Positions 42,043 through 51,337 of a stretch of DNA of 64,000 nucleotides are shown here, piece by piece. The position numbers were made by a program, and so were the translations under genes. Below the pieces are notes generated by a model. It was not told the DNA's origin. It did no database searches and saw nothing but the letters and a program-made list of their open reading frames with translations. The stretch is from Clostridium omnivorum. GTDB taxonomy: Bacteria; Bacillota; Clostridia; Clostridiales; Clostridiaceae. Location of the stretch: positions 3,384,728 through 3,448,727 of the forward strand of contig NZ_BRXR01000001.1 of assembly GCF_026012015.1 (NCBI RefSeq), given 5' to 3'. Position 1 is the first letter of the stretch. Every line of letters begins with the position of its first letter.

Positions 42043-43809
42043 ATGAAAACTAATGATAGACCAATAAATGAATTGATGAAAGATATAAGTGACGGAAAAA
42101 TTCAATTGCCGGATTTCCAACGTGGATGGGTATGGGATGATTACAGAATACGTGCGTTAATTGCAAGCATTTCTAATAATTATCCTGTAGGGGCGGCAAT
42201 GTTTTTAGAGTATGGAAATGTCAATATACGTTTTAAGTATAGAACAGTAGAAGGCTCTGATAACATTGGCGTAGTTCCGACAGAACTAATTTTAGATGGG
42301 CAGCAAAGACTTACATCAATATTTTCAGCAATGTTTTCTGAAAAACCGGTTAAGACAAGAACAGATAAAGGAAAGGATTTAGAGCAATTTTATTTTTTGG
42401 ACATCAATAAGTGTTTATCAACTGATATAGATAGAGTAGATGCTATCATATCAGTTCCAAAGAGTAAAATTGTTACAACAAATTTTGGACGAGATGTAAT
42501 ACTAGATTTATCGTCTCAGGATAAGGAATTTGATCAGCATATGTATCCTTTAAATCTTATATTGAATTTTACAAAGAGTTCACAATGGCAGAATGCTTAC
42601 TATGCTCATCACAGTTTTAATCCTGATATTATGAAAAAATTTATTGAATTTGGTGAAAAGATTACAGTTCCTATGATGCAATATAAAATTCCGGTTATAA
42701 CGCTTGAGAAGGATACACCTAAGGAAGCAGTATGTCAAGTATTCGAGAATGTTAATACAGGTGGTGTATCTTTGACGGTGTTTGAATTGGTTACAGCAGT
42801 ATTTGCTATGGATGACTTTGAATTGCGTAAAGATTGGGAAAAACGATATGCGGATTCATTTGGTGGAGATATACTATCTATTGTTACAGCAACAGATTTT
42901 CTAACAGCTATTACACTATTATCCTCTTATAAGAGTGGTGGAACAGTAAGCTGTAAAAAGAAGGATGTCTTGAATTTGACATTGGAAAACTATAAAAAAT
43001 ATGCTGATGAGTTAACAAATGGATTTGTTGAGGCAGAGAAACTTCTTAATGAAGAACGAATTTTTATGAGTAGAGATTTACCATATACTACGCAACTAAT
43101 TCCGTTAGCAGTGATATGTACACTGCTTGGTAACAAGATACATATTACAACTAATAAAGATAAAATCAAACGTTGGTATTGGTGTGGAGTATTTGGCGAA
43201 TTGTATGGAAGTGCTAATGAAACTAGATATGTTAATGATATTGTAGGATTAATGGAATGGATTGAAAACTGCGGAAGTGAGCCTAAGACAGTAAATGAGG
43301 CATACTTTTATCCAACAAGACTGCTAAGTTTGCAGTCACGTCAAAGTGCTGCATATAAAGGCATTATGGCATTAATACTAAAAGAACATTGTAAGGATTT
43401 CATAAGCGGAAGAGAAATGGATTTTACAGTTTACAAATCGGATGCAGTTGATATACATCATATATTCCCAAGAAAATATTGTGAGAGTATGGGATATCCA
43501 AGCAAGAAGTGGAATTCTATTGTAAATAAAACACCTATTTCTTATAGCACTAACAGAGAAATCGGAGGTGTAGCACCAAGCAAATATATAGGTAAAATTG
43601 AAAAAAACGGGAAGGTTTTATCATCTGTATTGGATGATTATTTAATTACACATAAAATAAATCCAGCACTATGTAGAACTGATGATTTTGATGCATTTAT
43701 ATTAGATAGAGCGAAACAACTTCTTGATGTAATTAGCAAAGCTATGGGAAAACAAATTAATGGACGTGACAGTGAAGATGTTGTAAATAGTTTTGGTGGG
43801 ATATTATAG
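42043..43809 (+). CDS. DUF262 / HNH protein, GmrSD-like
   Basis: 588 residues. The N-terminal DUF262 (ParB/Srx-like) domain has LPDFQRGWVWDDYRIRALI and the hallmark LDGQQRLTSI near residue 85. The middle is helical. The C-terminus has an HNH-type segment DIHHIFPRKYC (~470) followed by WNSIVNKTPIS and N-REIGG. This matches single-chain relatives of GmrSD type IV restriction enzymes, which use NTP hydrolysis and cut modified DNA. GGAGG precedes the ATG. It is 154 bases from the HNH gene, so a separate promoter is possible. Confidence 0.82.
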   Translation: MKTNDRPINELMKDISDGKIQLPDFQRGWVWDDYRIRALIASISNNYPVGAAMFLEYGNVNIRFKYRTVEGSDNIGVVPTELILDGQQRLTSIFSAMFSEKPVKTRTDKGKDLEQFYFLDINKCLSTDIDRVDAIISVPKSKIVTTNFGRDVILDLSSQDKEFDQHMYPLNLILNFTKSSQWQNAYYAHHSFNPDIMKKFIEFGEKITVPMMQYKIPVITLEKDTPKEAVCQVFENVNTGGVSLTVFELVTAVFAMDDFELRKDWEKRYADSFGGDILSIVTATDFLTAITLLSSYKSGGTVSCKKKDVLNLTLENYKKYADELTNGFVEAEKLLNEERIFMSRDLPYTTQLIPLAVICTLLGNKIHITTNKDKIKRWYWCGVFGELYGSANETRYVNDIVGLMEWIENCGSEPKTVNEAYFYPTRLLSLQSRQSAAYKGIMALILKEHCKDFISGREMDFTVYKSDAVDIHHIFPRKYCESMGYPSKKWNSIVNKTPISYSTNREIGGVAPSKYIGKIEKNGKVLSSVLDDYLITHKINPALCRTDDFDAFILDRAKQLLDVISKAMGKQINGRDSEDVVNSFGGIL

Positions 43810-44078
43810 TTTATTTTAATATTGTAATTGTTTCCGCAAATTTCCTCTTAATTATGTGGTAGGAAAAGAATGTTGTGGCATTATATTAATTTTAATATCC
43901 TTTTCCACTTCAGATTTTTAAGTTGTATAAGAAAAGGTTATTGATTAAAAGAAGTTAAAGATACTGAAACGCTTCAGTAGTAGTAAAAATAAAAAAACTT
44001 ATAGTAAAAACTCTAGAATCTATTTATGAAGCTTATTGCTGGTGAAGCAAAACACTGGAATAGTTAAAAGGAGTACAA

Positions 44079-47056
44079 ATGAACAATTTAATACAAAAGA
44101 GTAATGGAGTAAAAGTAGAAAATATTATAGATATTAAACCAATTGAGGAAACTAATGATAGTAAGCTCAAAATTACTTCAGATATTTTAAAGGCAAGTAA
44201 AACAGGACTGATTAATAATTTAATAGATTCTAATTTGGCTTTGAGACCTAAGCTTATTATTAATGATTTTAATAAGGGAAGTAAAGTTTTAAGCGATATT
44301 GTAGGAGAGCTTTCTAAATGCAGTGAATTTATGATATCCGTTGCTTTTATTACAAGCAGTGGAGTGTTGCCACTCTTAGAGACTTTAAAGAATTTAGAGA
44401 GAAAAGGTGTGCAAGGAAAGATTTTAACTACAGATTATTTAACCTTTAGCGAGCCAAAAGCATTGAAGAAGCTATTAGAGTTTTCTAATATTAAGGTTAA
44501 ATTATATAGTAAGGATAACTTTCATACTAAGGGGTACATTTTTAAGCATAATGACTATTATAAACTTATTGTTGGGAGTTCTAATTTAACACAAACTGCT
44601 TTAACTAAAAATAAAGAGTGGAATATAGAAGTATCTTCATTAGAAGAAGGGTCACTTACTGAGGAAGTATTGAATGAGTTTCAATCAATGTGGCAGGAAG
44701 CTGATGATTTAACTTTAGAGTGGATCAAAACCTATGAAGAAATATACTCAAAACAGAGAGAATATACAAGAAAAAGTAAGGTTCCAAGAATTTCTCAATA
44801 TACACTAAAGCCCAATAAAATGCAAGTATCAGCAATACAGGCTCTAGAAAATATAAGAAAAAAGGGTTGTAATAAAGCGTTAATAATTTCGGCTACTGGT
44901 ACGGGAAAAACTTATTTATCAGCCTTTGATCTTAGAAATTACAATCCTGAAAGAGCATTATTTATTGTACATAGAGAGCAAATAGCAAAGCAGGCACTTA
45001 ATAGCTATAAAAATGTTTTTGGTGATACTAGGAGTATGGGAATCCTTTCCGGAAGTTTTAAGAAGTTGATAAAGATTTTATTTTTTCTACAGTACAAACT
45101 TTATCAAAAGATGAAGTGCTGCAGAGTTTTTATAAGGATCAATTTGAATATATTATCATTGATGAAGTGCATAAAGCAGGTGCTGCTACCTATCAAAAGA
45201 TTGTAGATTATTTTGAACCTAAGTTTTTACTAGGTATGACAGCTACACCTGAAAGAAATGATGATTTTAATATTTTCAAAATGTTTGATTATAATGTTGC
45301 ATATGAAATTCGTCTTCAGCAGGCATTAGAGGAAGATCTATTATGCCCATTTCATTACTTTGGAATTACTGATATATCTATAGATGGGAATACTCTTGAT
45401 GAAAATACTGATTTTAGATATTTAGTAGATGATGAAAGAGTAAACCACATTATAAATAGAATTAATTTTTACGGCTTCTGCGGTGAAAGAGTAAAGGGAT
45501 TAATTTTTTGTAGTGATAAAAAAGAGGCTAAGGCACTATCTAATAAGTTTAATGAACGTGGCTATAAAACATTAGCATTAACTGGGGATAACTCTCAGGA
45601 GGAACGTGATGAGGCGATTCAGCGTTTAGAGCAAGATGAAACTGAAAATAGTCTAGATTATATTTTTACTGTAGATATTTTTAATGAAGGTGTTGATATT
45701 CCAGCAGTTAACCAGGTAGTAATGTTGAGGCCTACTAAGTCAGCTATTATTTTTGTACAGCAATTAGGTAGAGGACTTAGAAAACATAGTGAAAAAGAAT
45801 ATGTTGTTATCATAGATTTTGTTGGAAATTATAATGGCAATTTTTTAATTCCAATAGCACTTTCTGGCGATAGATCCTATAATAAGGATACTATTAGAAA
45901 ATATGTTATGGAAGCAAATAGATTGATTCCAGGCTGCTCTACTGTTAATTTTGATGAAATTTCAAAGAAGCGTATTTTTGAATCCATAGACAAAGCTAAC
46001 TTTAATGACATTAAGCTTATTAAGAAAAGCTACAGTGCATTAAAACAAAAATTAGGTAAAATCCCTGTTCTTATGGAATTTGATTTATATGAAGCTATAG
46101 ACCCTGTTAGAATATTTGATAGTAGTTCTTTAGGCTCTTATCATAAATTTTTAACTAAGTATGATAAGGAATATACAATAAAATTTAGTGAAACCCAAGA
46201 AATGTTTATTGAATTTATTTCTAAAAAGCTTGCAGCAGGAAAAAGAGTTCATGAATTAGAAATGCTTAAATGTGCTATAAATTATAAAGATAATTTGATA
46301 AGCAGACTAAAATATACACTGAAAGAACAATATGATATAGATTTTAATGATAATACAGAAACATCTATTGTGAATGTACTTACCAATGGATTTGCCTCGG
46401 GAGCCGGAAAGAAAACCTATGAAAAATGTATCTTTATAGAAAAGAACGGCTCTGACTATAATATTTCTAAGTTTTTCCTAGAAAATCTAGAAAACCAGGA
46501 TTTTAAGAGAAGTATTCTGGAATTGGTTGAGTTTGGAATAAATAGATATAAGAATTTTTATAACAATAGATATATGAACACAAGTTTTCAATTATATCAA
46601 AAATATACCTACGAAGATGTTTGCAGGCTGCTTGAATGGGAAAAAGGAGAGGTTGCACTTAATATTGGTGGCTACAAATTTGATAAAAAGACTAAAACCT
46701 ATCCAGTGTTTATTAATTATGAAAAGTCAGAAGATATTTCAGATACTACAAACTATGAAGATAGATTTTTGTCACCATCACAGCTAATTGCAATATCAAA
46801 AGCAGGTAGAACTGAAAGTTCCGATGATGTTAGACAAGCATATAATGCAGAAAAAGACGGAGTTGAAATGTACTTGTTTGTAAGGAAAAATAAGGATGAC
46901 AAAATATCAAAGGAATTTTATTTTTTAGGAAAAATAAAGGCTGTAGGATTACCTGAAACCTTTACTATGAAAAATACTAATAAAACTGCTGTGGAAATTA
47001 ATTATCAATTATATACATCTGTAAGACAGGATATTTATGATTATATAATTTCATAG
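44079..47056 (+). pseudogene. PLD-like / DEVH helicase / DUF3427 gene, broken by a frameshift
   Basis: Two frames, 44079-45206 and onward from 45065, encode one continuous protein of ~990 residues if a single missing base near 45060-45065 is restored. The first frame ends its homology at SGSFKK, and the second continues VDKDFIFSTVQTLSKDEVL. Modules: PLD-like domain (FHTKGYIF, GSSNLT), SF2 helicase with SATGTGKT (~271) and IIDEVHKAG, helicase C with QLGRGLRK, then C-terminal DUF3427 (NIGGYKFDKKTKTYPVFINY). It is probably a restriction/defence-type DNA translocase. It is inactive unless the shift is a sequencing error or programmed. Confidence 0.85.
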
Positions 47057-47093
47057 GGGAAAATCTAGCTAGATGATAATATAAATTCAAATA

Positions 47094-47150
47094 AAAAGTG
47101 GTGTTTGTTTAACCTTATCCAAAGCTTAACAAATGCCACTTTCTTATTTT
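47094..47150. terminator. bidirectional terminator between helicase and NUDIX genes
   Basis: AAAGTGGTGTTTGTT pairs with AACAAATGCCACTTT with wobbles, T- and A-rich flanks, between convergent genes. Confidence 0.75.
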
Positions 47151-47162
47151 AAAAATCTATAT

Positions 47163-47546
47163 TTAGTTATGCTTAAGTTTCTCAACTACTAAAATATCTG
47201 CTGGCACCCAATTAAGAGTATTCATTTCAGCTTCAGTTAACCATTTAGCAGCATTGTGAGCGTTTAAGTGTAATTCGCCGCTTTTTATATTACATATAAA
47301 GCAATGCATTGTAAGATGAAAAGTTGAGTAATCATACTCAATTGTAGTTAAAAATTCATCAACATTAATGTCCACTTCTAATTCTTCCTGAATTTCACGA
47401 ATAAGAGCTTCTTCTCTTGTTTCAGAAGGTTCTATTTTTCCACCTGGAAACTCCCACATATTTTCAAATTCACCATAGCTGCGACGAGTAGCTAGAATTT
47501 TATTATCATGTTTTATAATAGCTGCAACTACTTCTATTGTCTTCAT
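47163..47546 (-). CDS. MutT-type NUDIX (deoxy)NTP pyrophosphohydrolase, copy 1
   Basis: 127 residues. Full NUDIX box GGKIEPSETREEALIREIQEELEV. The family (8-oxo-dGTP diphosphatase like, short form with IIKHDNKILATRRSYGEFENMWEFPGG) cleans oxidised or non-canonical dNTPs. The start at 47546 follows GGAGG on the minus strand. It is convergent with the DUF3427 helicase gene; I recall such NUDIX genes next to DUF3427 genes elsewhere, but cannot check. A near-identical copy lies at 48.8 kb. Confidence 0.88.
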   Translation of the reverse strand: MKTIEVVAAIIKHDNKILATRRSYGEFENMWEFPGGKIEPSETREEALIREIQEELEVDINVDEFLTTIEYDYSTFHLTMHCFICNIKSGELHLNAHNAAKWLTEAEMNTLNWVPADILVVEKLKHN

Positions 47547-47591
47547 ATATATACCCTCCATTTAAACTAATACAATTAAATGTTCTTGAGT

Positions 47592-47620
47592 ATTATAGCA
47601 CTATAAGTATCTTGGGACAA
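47592..47620 (-). promoter_or_regulatory. promoter of NUDIX copy 1
   Basis: On the minus strand TTGTCC, 17 bases, TATAAT. The same block, with a few changes, precedes copy 2. Confidence 0.7.
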
Positions 47621-47720
47621 GTAAAAGTAAGATTCTTTGGTGAATGTGCCATTGATGAGCTACTGGGATCTACTGTGATGTTTCGTTTAGTACTCAGATA
47701 TCTTGCTGTAGATTTTTAAG

Positions 47721-47751
47721 CATAAAATAAAAAAGGAGAAGGCGTGCTTCT
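47721..47751 (-). terminator. terminator after small ACT-like gene
   Basis: On the minus strand AGGAGAAG pairs with CTTCTCCT, then TTTTTTATTTTA. Confidence 0.85.
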
Positions 47752-47752
47752 C

Positions 47753-48001
47753 CTAAAGAGTCATATGCTTTACTTTTACGCCCTCTACATCCTCTAGTTC
47801 TTTTTCAAGGGTATTTACATCTTCTTTCTGTCCTTGGACATGCAAAAGTATAAGTCCTCTATTAGCACAAAAGTTTTCATCTGCTTCGTGAAGTCCAAGT
47901 CTAGTCTTTATAATGCAACCATGCTTTGTTAAAACTGTCTGTACCTGTGGAGCATGATCAGCTCTTGGATCAATAGTTAAAGCCATTATAGTAGTTTCCA
48001 T
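47753..48001 (-). CDS. small ACT-like protein (TM1266-type)
   Basis: 82 residues with a ferredoxin-like beta-alpha-beta pattern: MALTIDPRADHAPQVQTVL, HGCIIKTRLGLHE, then GLILLHVQG. It resembles the small proteins named iron-only hydrogenase system regulators, but it is not beside hydrogenase maturation genes here. It probably binds a small ligand; role unknown. ATG 48001 follows GGAGG. It lies between the two NUDIX copies on the same strand. Confidence 0.65.
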   Translation of the reverse strand: METTIMALTIDPRADHAPQVQTVLTKHGCIIKTRLGLHEADENFCANRGLILLHVQGQKEDVNTLEKELEDVEGVKVKHMTL

Positions 48002-48160
48002 AATAAAACCTCCAATACATATTTATCTATAGTTTTTCCAAAGGTAAGTAGTCCTATGTACACATGATTTGATGATGTTGTAATTAAAAAGGGCTTACTA
48101 TGATGTGTAAGTCCTTGATTCAACTATATGCAATAACAAAAAGCATTTAAATAGCAGCTA

Positions 48161-48275
48161 TCACTTTTGTTCTAAAGGACTTGCCCTTACTAGCTTTTTA
48201 ACATCAGCAGAAGGTTCTCTATATTTTCTCCAGTAAAAAGTTAATGACGAATAAACAATGATTAAAAAGTGCTAA
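48161..48275 (-). pseudogene. possible remnant of a membrane-protein C-terminus
   Basis: On the minus strand an open stretch reads FLIIVYSSLTFYWRKYREPS and continues with a basic tail to a stop. It has no start codon and is closed upstream by an in-frame stop. A hydrophobic segment then a basic tail suggests the end of a transporter. The rest of 48002-48362 shows nothing further. Confidence 0.3.
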
Positions 48276-48362
48276 ATATTTTTATTTATAAATGAAAGTG
48301 TAACACTTTTAATCCTCTTTGCATACTCTGCTAGTAGATAGAAGTAAGTAGGAGAGGTTTAA

Positions 48363-48716
48363 ATGGAAAAAGTTTCATCTAAAAGATTAATTGTTAATTT
48401 GGAAGAATACGTTGTTGAAGTAGCTCAGGAAAAAGCCAATATTATGTTTAAAGGAGATCTAGATTGTTATATTAATTGGCTTATATGCAGTAATAATAAG
48501 CATGAGATTAAGAAAAAAGTAAAACTCATTGATGAAGTTTTAGAAGCAAAAAAACCACAGTCTATACCTGATACTGTAAAAACTGCTATGTATAATAATG
48601 AATGCGATTTTTGCAAAGAGCCTATTTATCAAGGAGAAGAAATTTGTCAGGCAGAAGGGTATGAACATTATATTCATAAAAAGTGCTGCAAGAAAGAAAG
48701 TAAAACAAATTTTTAA
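48363..48716 (+). CDS. uncharacterised protein with zinc-finger-like C-terminus
   Basis: 117 residues. The N-terminal half is helical and basic. Residues ~80-111 have CDFCKEPIYQGEEICQ then HYIHKKCC, giving Cys-x2-Cys...Cys...His-x2-3-His-x2-Cys, a likely zinc site of treble-clef type. Function unknown; a DNA-binding or regulatory role would be inference. SD AGGAGAGG precedes the ATG. A strong terminator follows. Confidence 0.6.
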   Translation: MEKVSSKRLIVNLEEYVVEVAQEKANIMFKGDLDCYINWLICSNNKHEIKKKVKLIDEVLEAKKPQSIPDTVKTAMYNNECDFCKEPIYQGEEICQAEGYEHYIHKKCCKKESKTNF

Positions 48717-48754
48717 GCAATTTATAAGGTAGTGTAAATTTATATTCTTTATAA

Positions 48755-48798
48755 AAATGGTATTTATTCAAGCTGAATAAGTATCATTTTTAATTTTA
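48755..48798 (+). terminator. intrinsic terminator
   Basis: AAAATGGTATTTATTCA pairs with TGAATAAGTATCATTTT, 17 bp with two wobbles and a 3-base loop, then TTAATTTT. Confidence 0.8.
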
Positions 48799-48817
48799 AG
48801 CTTTTTTATAAATATTT

Positions 48818-49198
48818 TTATTGTTTAAGTTTCTCAACTACTAAAATATCTGCTGGGACTAAGTTAAGACTATTCAATTCATCTTCAGTTACCCATCTAG
48901 CGGCATTATGAGCGTTTAGGTGTAATTCACCGCTTATTATATTACAAATAAAGCAATGCATTGTAAGATGAAAATTTGGGTAATCATAATCAATAGTAGT
49001 TAAAAATTCATCAATATTAACATCTACTTCTAATTCTTCCTGAATTTCTCGAATAAGAGCTTCTTCTCTTGTTTCTGAGGGCTCTATTTTTCCACCTGGA
49101 AACTCCCACATATTTTCAAATTCACCATAGCTGCGACGAGTAGCCAGAATTTTATTATCATGCTTTATAATAGCTGCAACCACTTCTATTGTCTTCAT
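48818..49198 (-). CDS. MutT-type NUDIX pyrophosphohydrolase, copy 2
   Basis: 126 residues, differing from copy 1 (47163-47546) at only a minority of positions, mostly in the C-terminal half. The NUDIX box is identical (GGKIEPSETREEALIREIQEELEV). Start at 49198 behind GGAGG. The similarity extends through the leader into the promoter, so this is a segmental duplication of the gene with its control region, separated by ~1.3 kb. Both copies look functional. Confidence 0.88.
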   Translation of the reverse strand: MKTIEVVAAIIKHDNKILATRRSYGEFENMWEFPGGKIEPSETREEALIREIQEELEVDVNIDEFLTTIDYDYPNFHLTMHCFICNIISGELHLNAHNAARWVTEDELNSLNLVPADILVVEKLKQ

Positions 49199-49243
49199 TG
49201 ATATTCCTCCATTAAGTTAAAAACAAATAAATGTATCTTGAGT

Positions 49244-49272
49244 ATTATAGCACTATGAGTATGGTGGAACAA
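49244..49272 (-). promoter_or_regulatory. promoter of NUDIX copy 2
   Basis: Minus strand TTGTTC, 17 bases, TATAAT; duplicate of the copy 1 promoter. Confidence 0.7.
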
Positions 49273-49437
49273 GTAGTTGCAAAGAATATGCTTCTAAATG
49301 AGTACACATAGTTCTTGCATTTTAATTATTCAAATTACACCTTTCATATCATTGAATAAATAAATATTAATTGCAAAAAATTGTGATTGAAGCAACACAG
49401 CTTTAGAAACGGTAATATTTAGAAAGGTGGAATATGT

Positions 49438-50820
49438 ATGTCAGAAAATCAAAATTTATCGAGGGGACTAAAAAATCGTCATGTTCAGTTGCTTGCAATT
49501 GGAGGTGCAATTGGTACTGGATTATTCCTTGGTTCAGGCAGATCCATTCATTTGGCTGGCCCATCTATTTTATTCGCCTATATGATAACAGGGGTAATTT
49601 TATTTTTTGTGATGCGTGCCCTTGGTGAATTATTGCTTTCTAATTTAAACTACCATTCCTTTGTAGACTTTGTATATGATTATCTAGGATCTACAGCAGC
49701 ATTTATTACTGGATGGACCTACTGGTTTTGCTGGATTTCACTTGCTATGGCTGATGTAGCTGCCACTGGACTTTATATACAATACTGGTTTCCCAATATA
49801 GCTCGATGGATTCCAAGCCTTATAGTTCTTGTAATTTTACTAATTATGAACCTTACCGCAGTAAAGTTATTCGGTGAAATGGAATTCTGGTTTGCATTAA
49901 TTAAAGTTGTTGCAATTTTATCACTAATTATAGTTGGTACATTTATGATTATTAAAGGATTTTCTACAAATGCTGGTGTATCTAGCTTTACAAACCTTTG
50001 GAGTCATGGCGGGTGGTTGCCAAACGGTGTAAGTGGTTTTATCCTTTCCTTCCAAATGGTTGTATTTGCTTTTACTGGAATCGAATTAGTTGGTTTAACA
50101 GCTGGTGAAACTGAAAATCCAGAATATGTTATTCCAAAGGCTATTAACAATATTCCAATTAGAATTATTATTTTCTATATGGGAGCACTTACTGTTATTA
50201 TGAGTATATACCCATGGAATTCAATTAATCCAGTTAAAAGCCCATTTGTACAGGTATTTGCTGCAGTGGGAATCACAGCAGCAGCAAGCATTGTAAATTT
50301 TGTTGTACTAACATCAGCTGCATCTGCTTGTAACAGCGGTATTTTCAGCACAAGCCGTATGGTTTACTCTCTTGCTAAAAAAAATAATGCGCCTGAGTCG
50401 ATGAAAAAATTAACTTCTAATCACGTACCTTATAATGCTACAATATTCTCTGCTGCTGTTATCTTGATTTCAGTTATTTTGAACTATATTATGCCAGAAG
50501 GGGTATTTGTACTAATTACAAGTATATCAACATTCTGCTATATCTTCATTTGGGCAATTATAGTTATCTGCCATCTAAGGTATCACAAAGCCAATCCTGA
50601 ACTTGCTGCTAAGAGCAAATTTAAAATGCCACTATATCCAATAATAAACTATGTAATTCTAGCATTTTTTGCTTTTGTTATAGTTACATTGGCACTTAAT
50701 AATGAAACTCGTGTAGCCCTATTTGTAACACCTGTATGGTTTATACTGCTTTGGATGATTAACAAGAGAATCAAATCAAAAATGAAAAATGAAGAAGCTA
50801 GCAAAAAAGATATAGCATAG
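49438..50820 (+). CDS. amino-acid permease (APC family)
   Basis: 460 residues with twelve membrane segments. Family text: LKNRHVQLLAIGGAIGTGLFLGSG at the N-terminus, then GWTYWFCWISLAMADV and FTGIELVGLTAGETENPE. This is the AnsP/ProY/GabP-like proton-coupled amino-acid transporter group; substrate not determinable. SD AAAGGTGG precedes the ATG. Monocistronic. Confidence 0.9.
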   Translation: MSENQNLSRGLKNRHVQLLAIGGAIGTGLFLGSGRSIHLAGPSILFAYMITGVILFFVMRALGELLLSNLNYHSFVDFVYDYLGSTAAFITGWTYWFCWISLAMADVAATGLYIQYWFPNIARWIPSLIVLVILLIMNLTAVKLFGEMEFWFALIKVVAILSLIIVGTFMIIKGFSTNAGVSSFTNLWSHGGWLPNGVSGFILSFQMVVFAFTGIELVGLTAGETENPEYVIPKAINNIPIRIIIFYMGALTVIMSIYPWNSINPVKSPFVQVFAAVGITAAASIVNFVVLTSAASACNSGIFSTSRMVYSLAKKNNAPESMKKLTSNHVPYNATIFSAAVILISVILNYIMPEGVFVLITSISTFCYIFIWAIIVICHLRYHKANPELAAKSKFKMPLYPIINYVILAFFAFVIVTLALNNETRVALFVTPVWFILLWMINKRIKSKMKNEEASKKDIA

Positions 50821-50942
50821 GTCAATACTATAAGGTAGTTTTTTTATATCTATGGTAAAAAATAATATTTTATTGCATTTTGTGGGATTTATCTATATAA
50901 TGGATATATAGGTAAAAAATATTTAAACAGGAGGTTATGAAT

Positions 50943-51041
50943 ATGTTAAGAACTAGATGGTTCATGCTCGGCAATGTAGGGTTATTTCATAAATTTAATA
51001 AATTAAACATTCATGACCTTGGTGTGCATTTTTCAATGTAA
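50943..51041 (+). CDS. leader peptide upstream of heterodimeric ABC exporter
   Basis: 32 codons beginning MLRTRWFMLGNVGLFHKF, with AGGAGG eight bases before ATG 50943 (ATG 50937 is too close). It is followed within ~30 bases by a terminator, 300 bases before the exporter. This is the layout of the B. subtilis bmrB leader ahead of bmrCD. Confidence 0.6.
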   Translation: MLRTRWFMLGNVGLFHKFNKLNIHDLGVHFSM

Positions 51042-51071
51042 TTATTTTGTTGCCTTTTGAAATGTATATAT

Positions 51072-51106
51072 GCCATAGGTTGTGCGCCTATGGCTTTTTA
51101 TTTTAG
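51072..51106 (+). terminator. leader terminator 1
   Basis: GCCATAGG pairs with CCTATGGC, 7-base loop, then TTTTTATTTTA. Confidence 0.85.
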
Positions 51107-51160
51107 TAATAAAGGATATTGCCTTTTAAACCTCAATTTCCTATTGCTAATTTTGCTTAC

Positions 51161-51198
51161 AAAGCCGTAGAATTTTATGTTCTTCGGCTTTTTTATTT
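51161..51198 (+). terminator. leader terminator 2
   Basis: AAAGCCGTAGAA pairs with TTCTTCGGCTTT (one mismatch), 7-base loop, then TTTTATTT. Confidence 0.8.
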
Positions 51199-51234
51199 AT
51201 AAACTTTTGTTTTATTGAAAGGAAGGGAAGAAAA

Positions 51235-51291
51235 ATGTTTAAAAATTATGTTAAGAAAATGCGGAAATGGGATTCTACTTTTTATACTTGA
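51235..51291 (+). CDS. second short leader frame (18 codons)
   Basis: Reads MFKNYVKKMRKWDSTFYT, with AGGAAGGGAAG just upstream. It lies after terminator 2 and before the exporter SD. It could be a second sensor peptide or a coupling frame. Confidence 0.4.
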   Translation: MFKNYVKKMRKWDSTFYT

Positions 51292-51337
51292 GTATGCAAA
51301 ATTTTTATCTCATCAATATTAAGGGGGGGCTTATTAT

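Noticed and set aside
44079-47056. Programmed frameshift in the helicase gene
   Set aside because: No slippery heptamer or downstream pseudoknot seen at 45060-45066, so a mutation or sequencing error is the simpler reading.
47537-47719. 60-codon plus-strand frame upstream of NUDIX copy 1
   Set aside because: It overlaps the minus-strand promoter and SD of the NUDIX gene, and its text has no domain.
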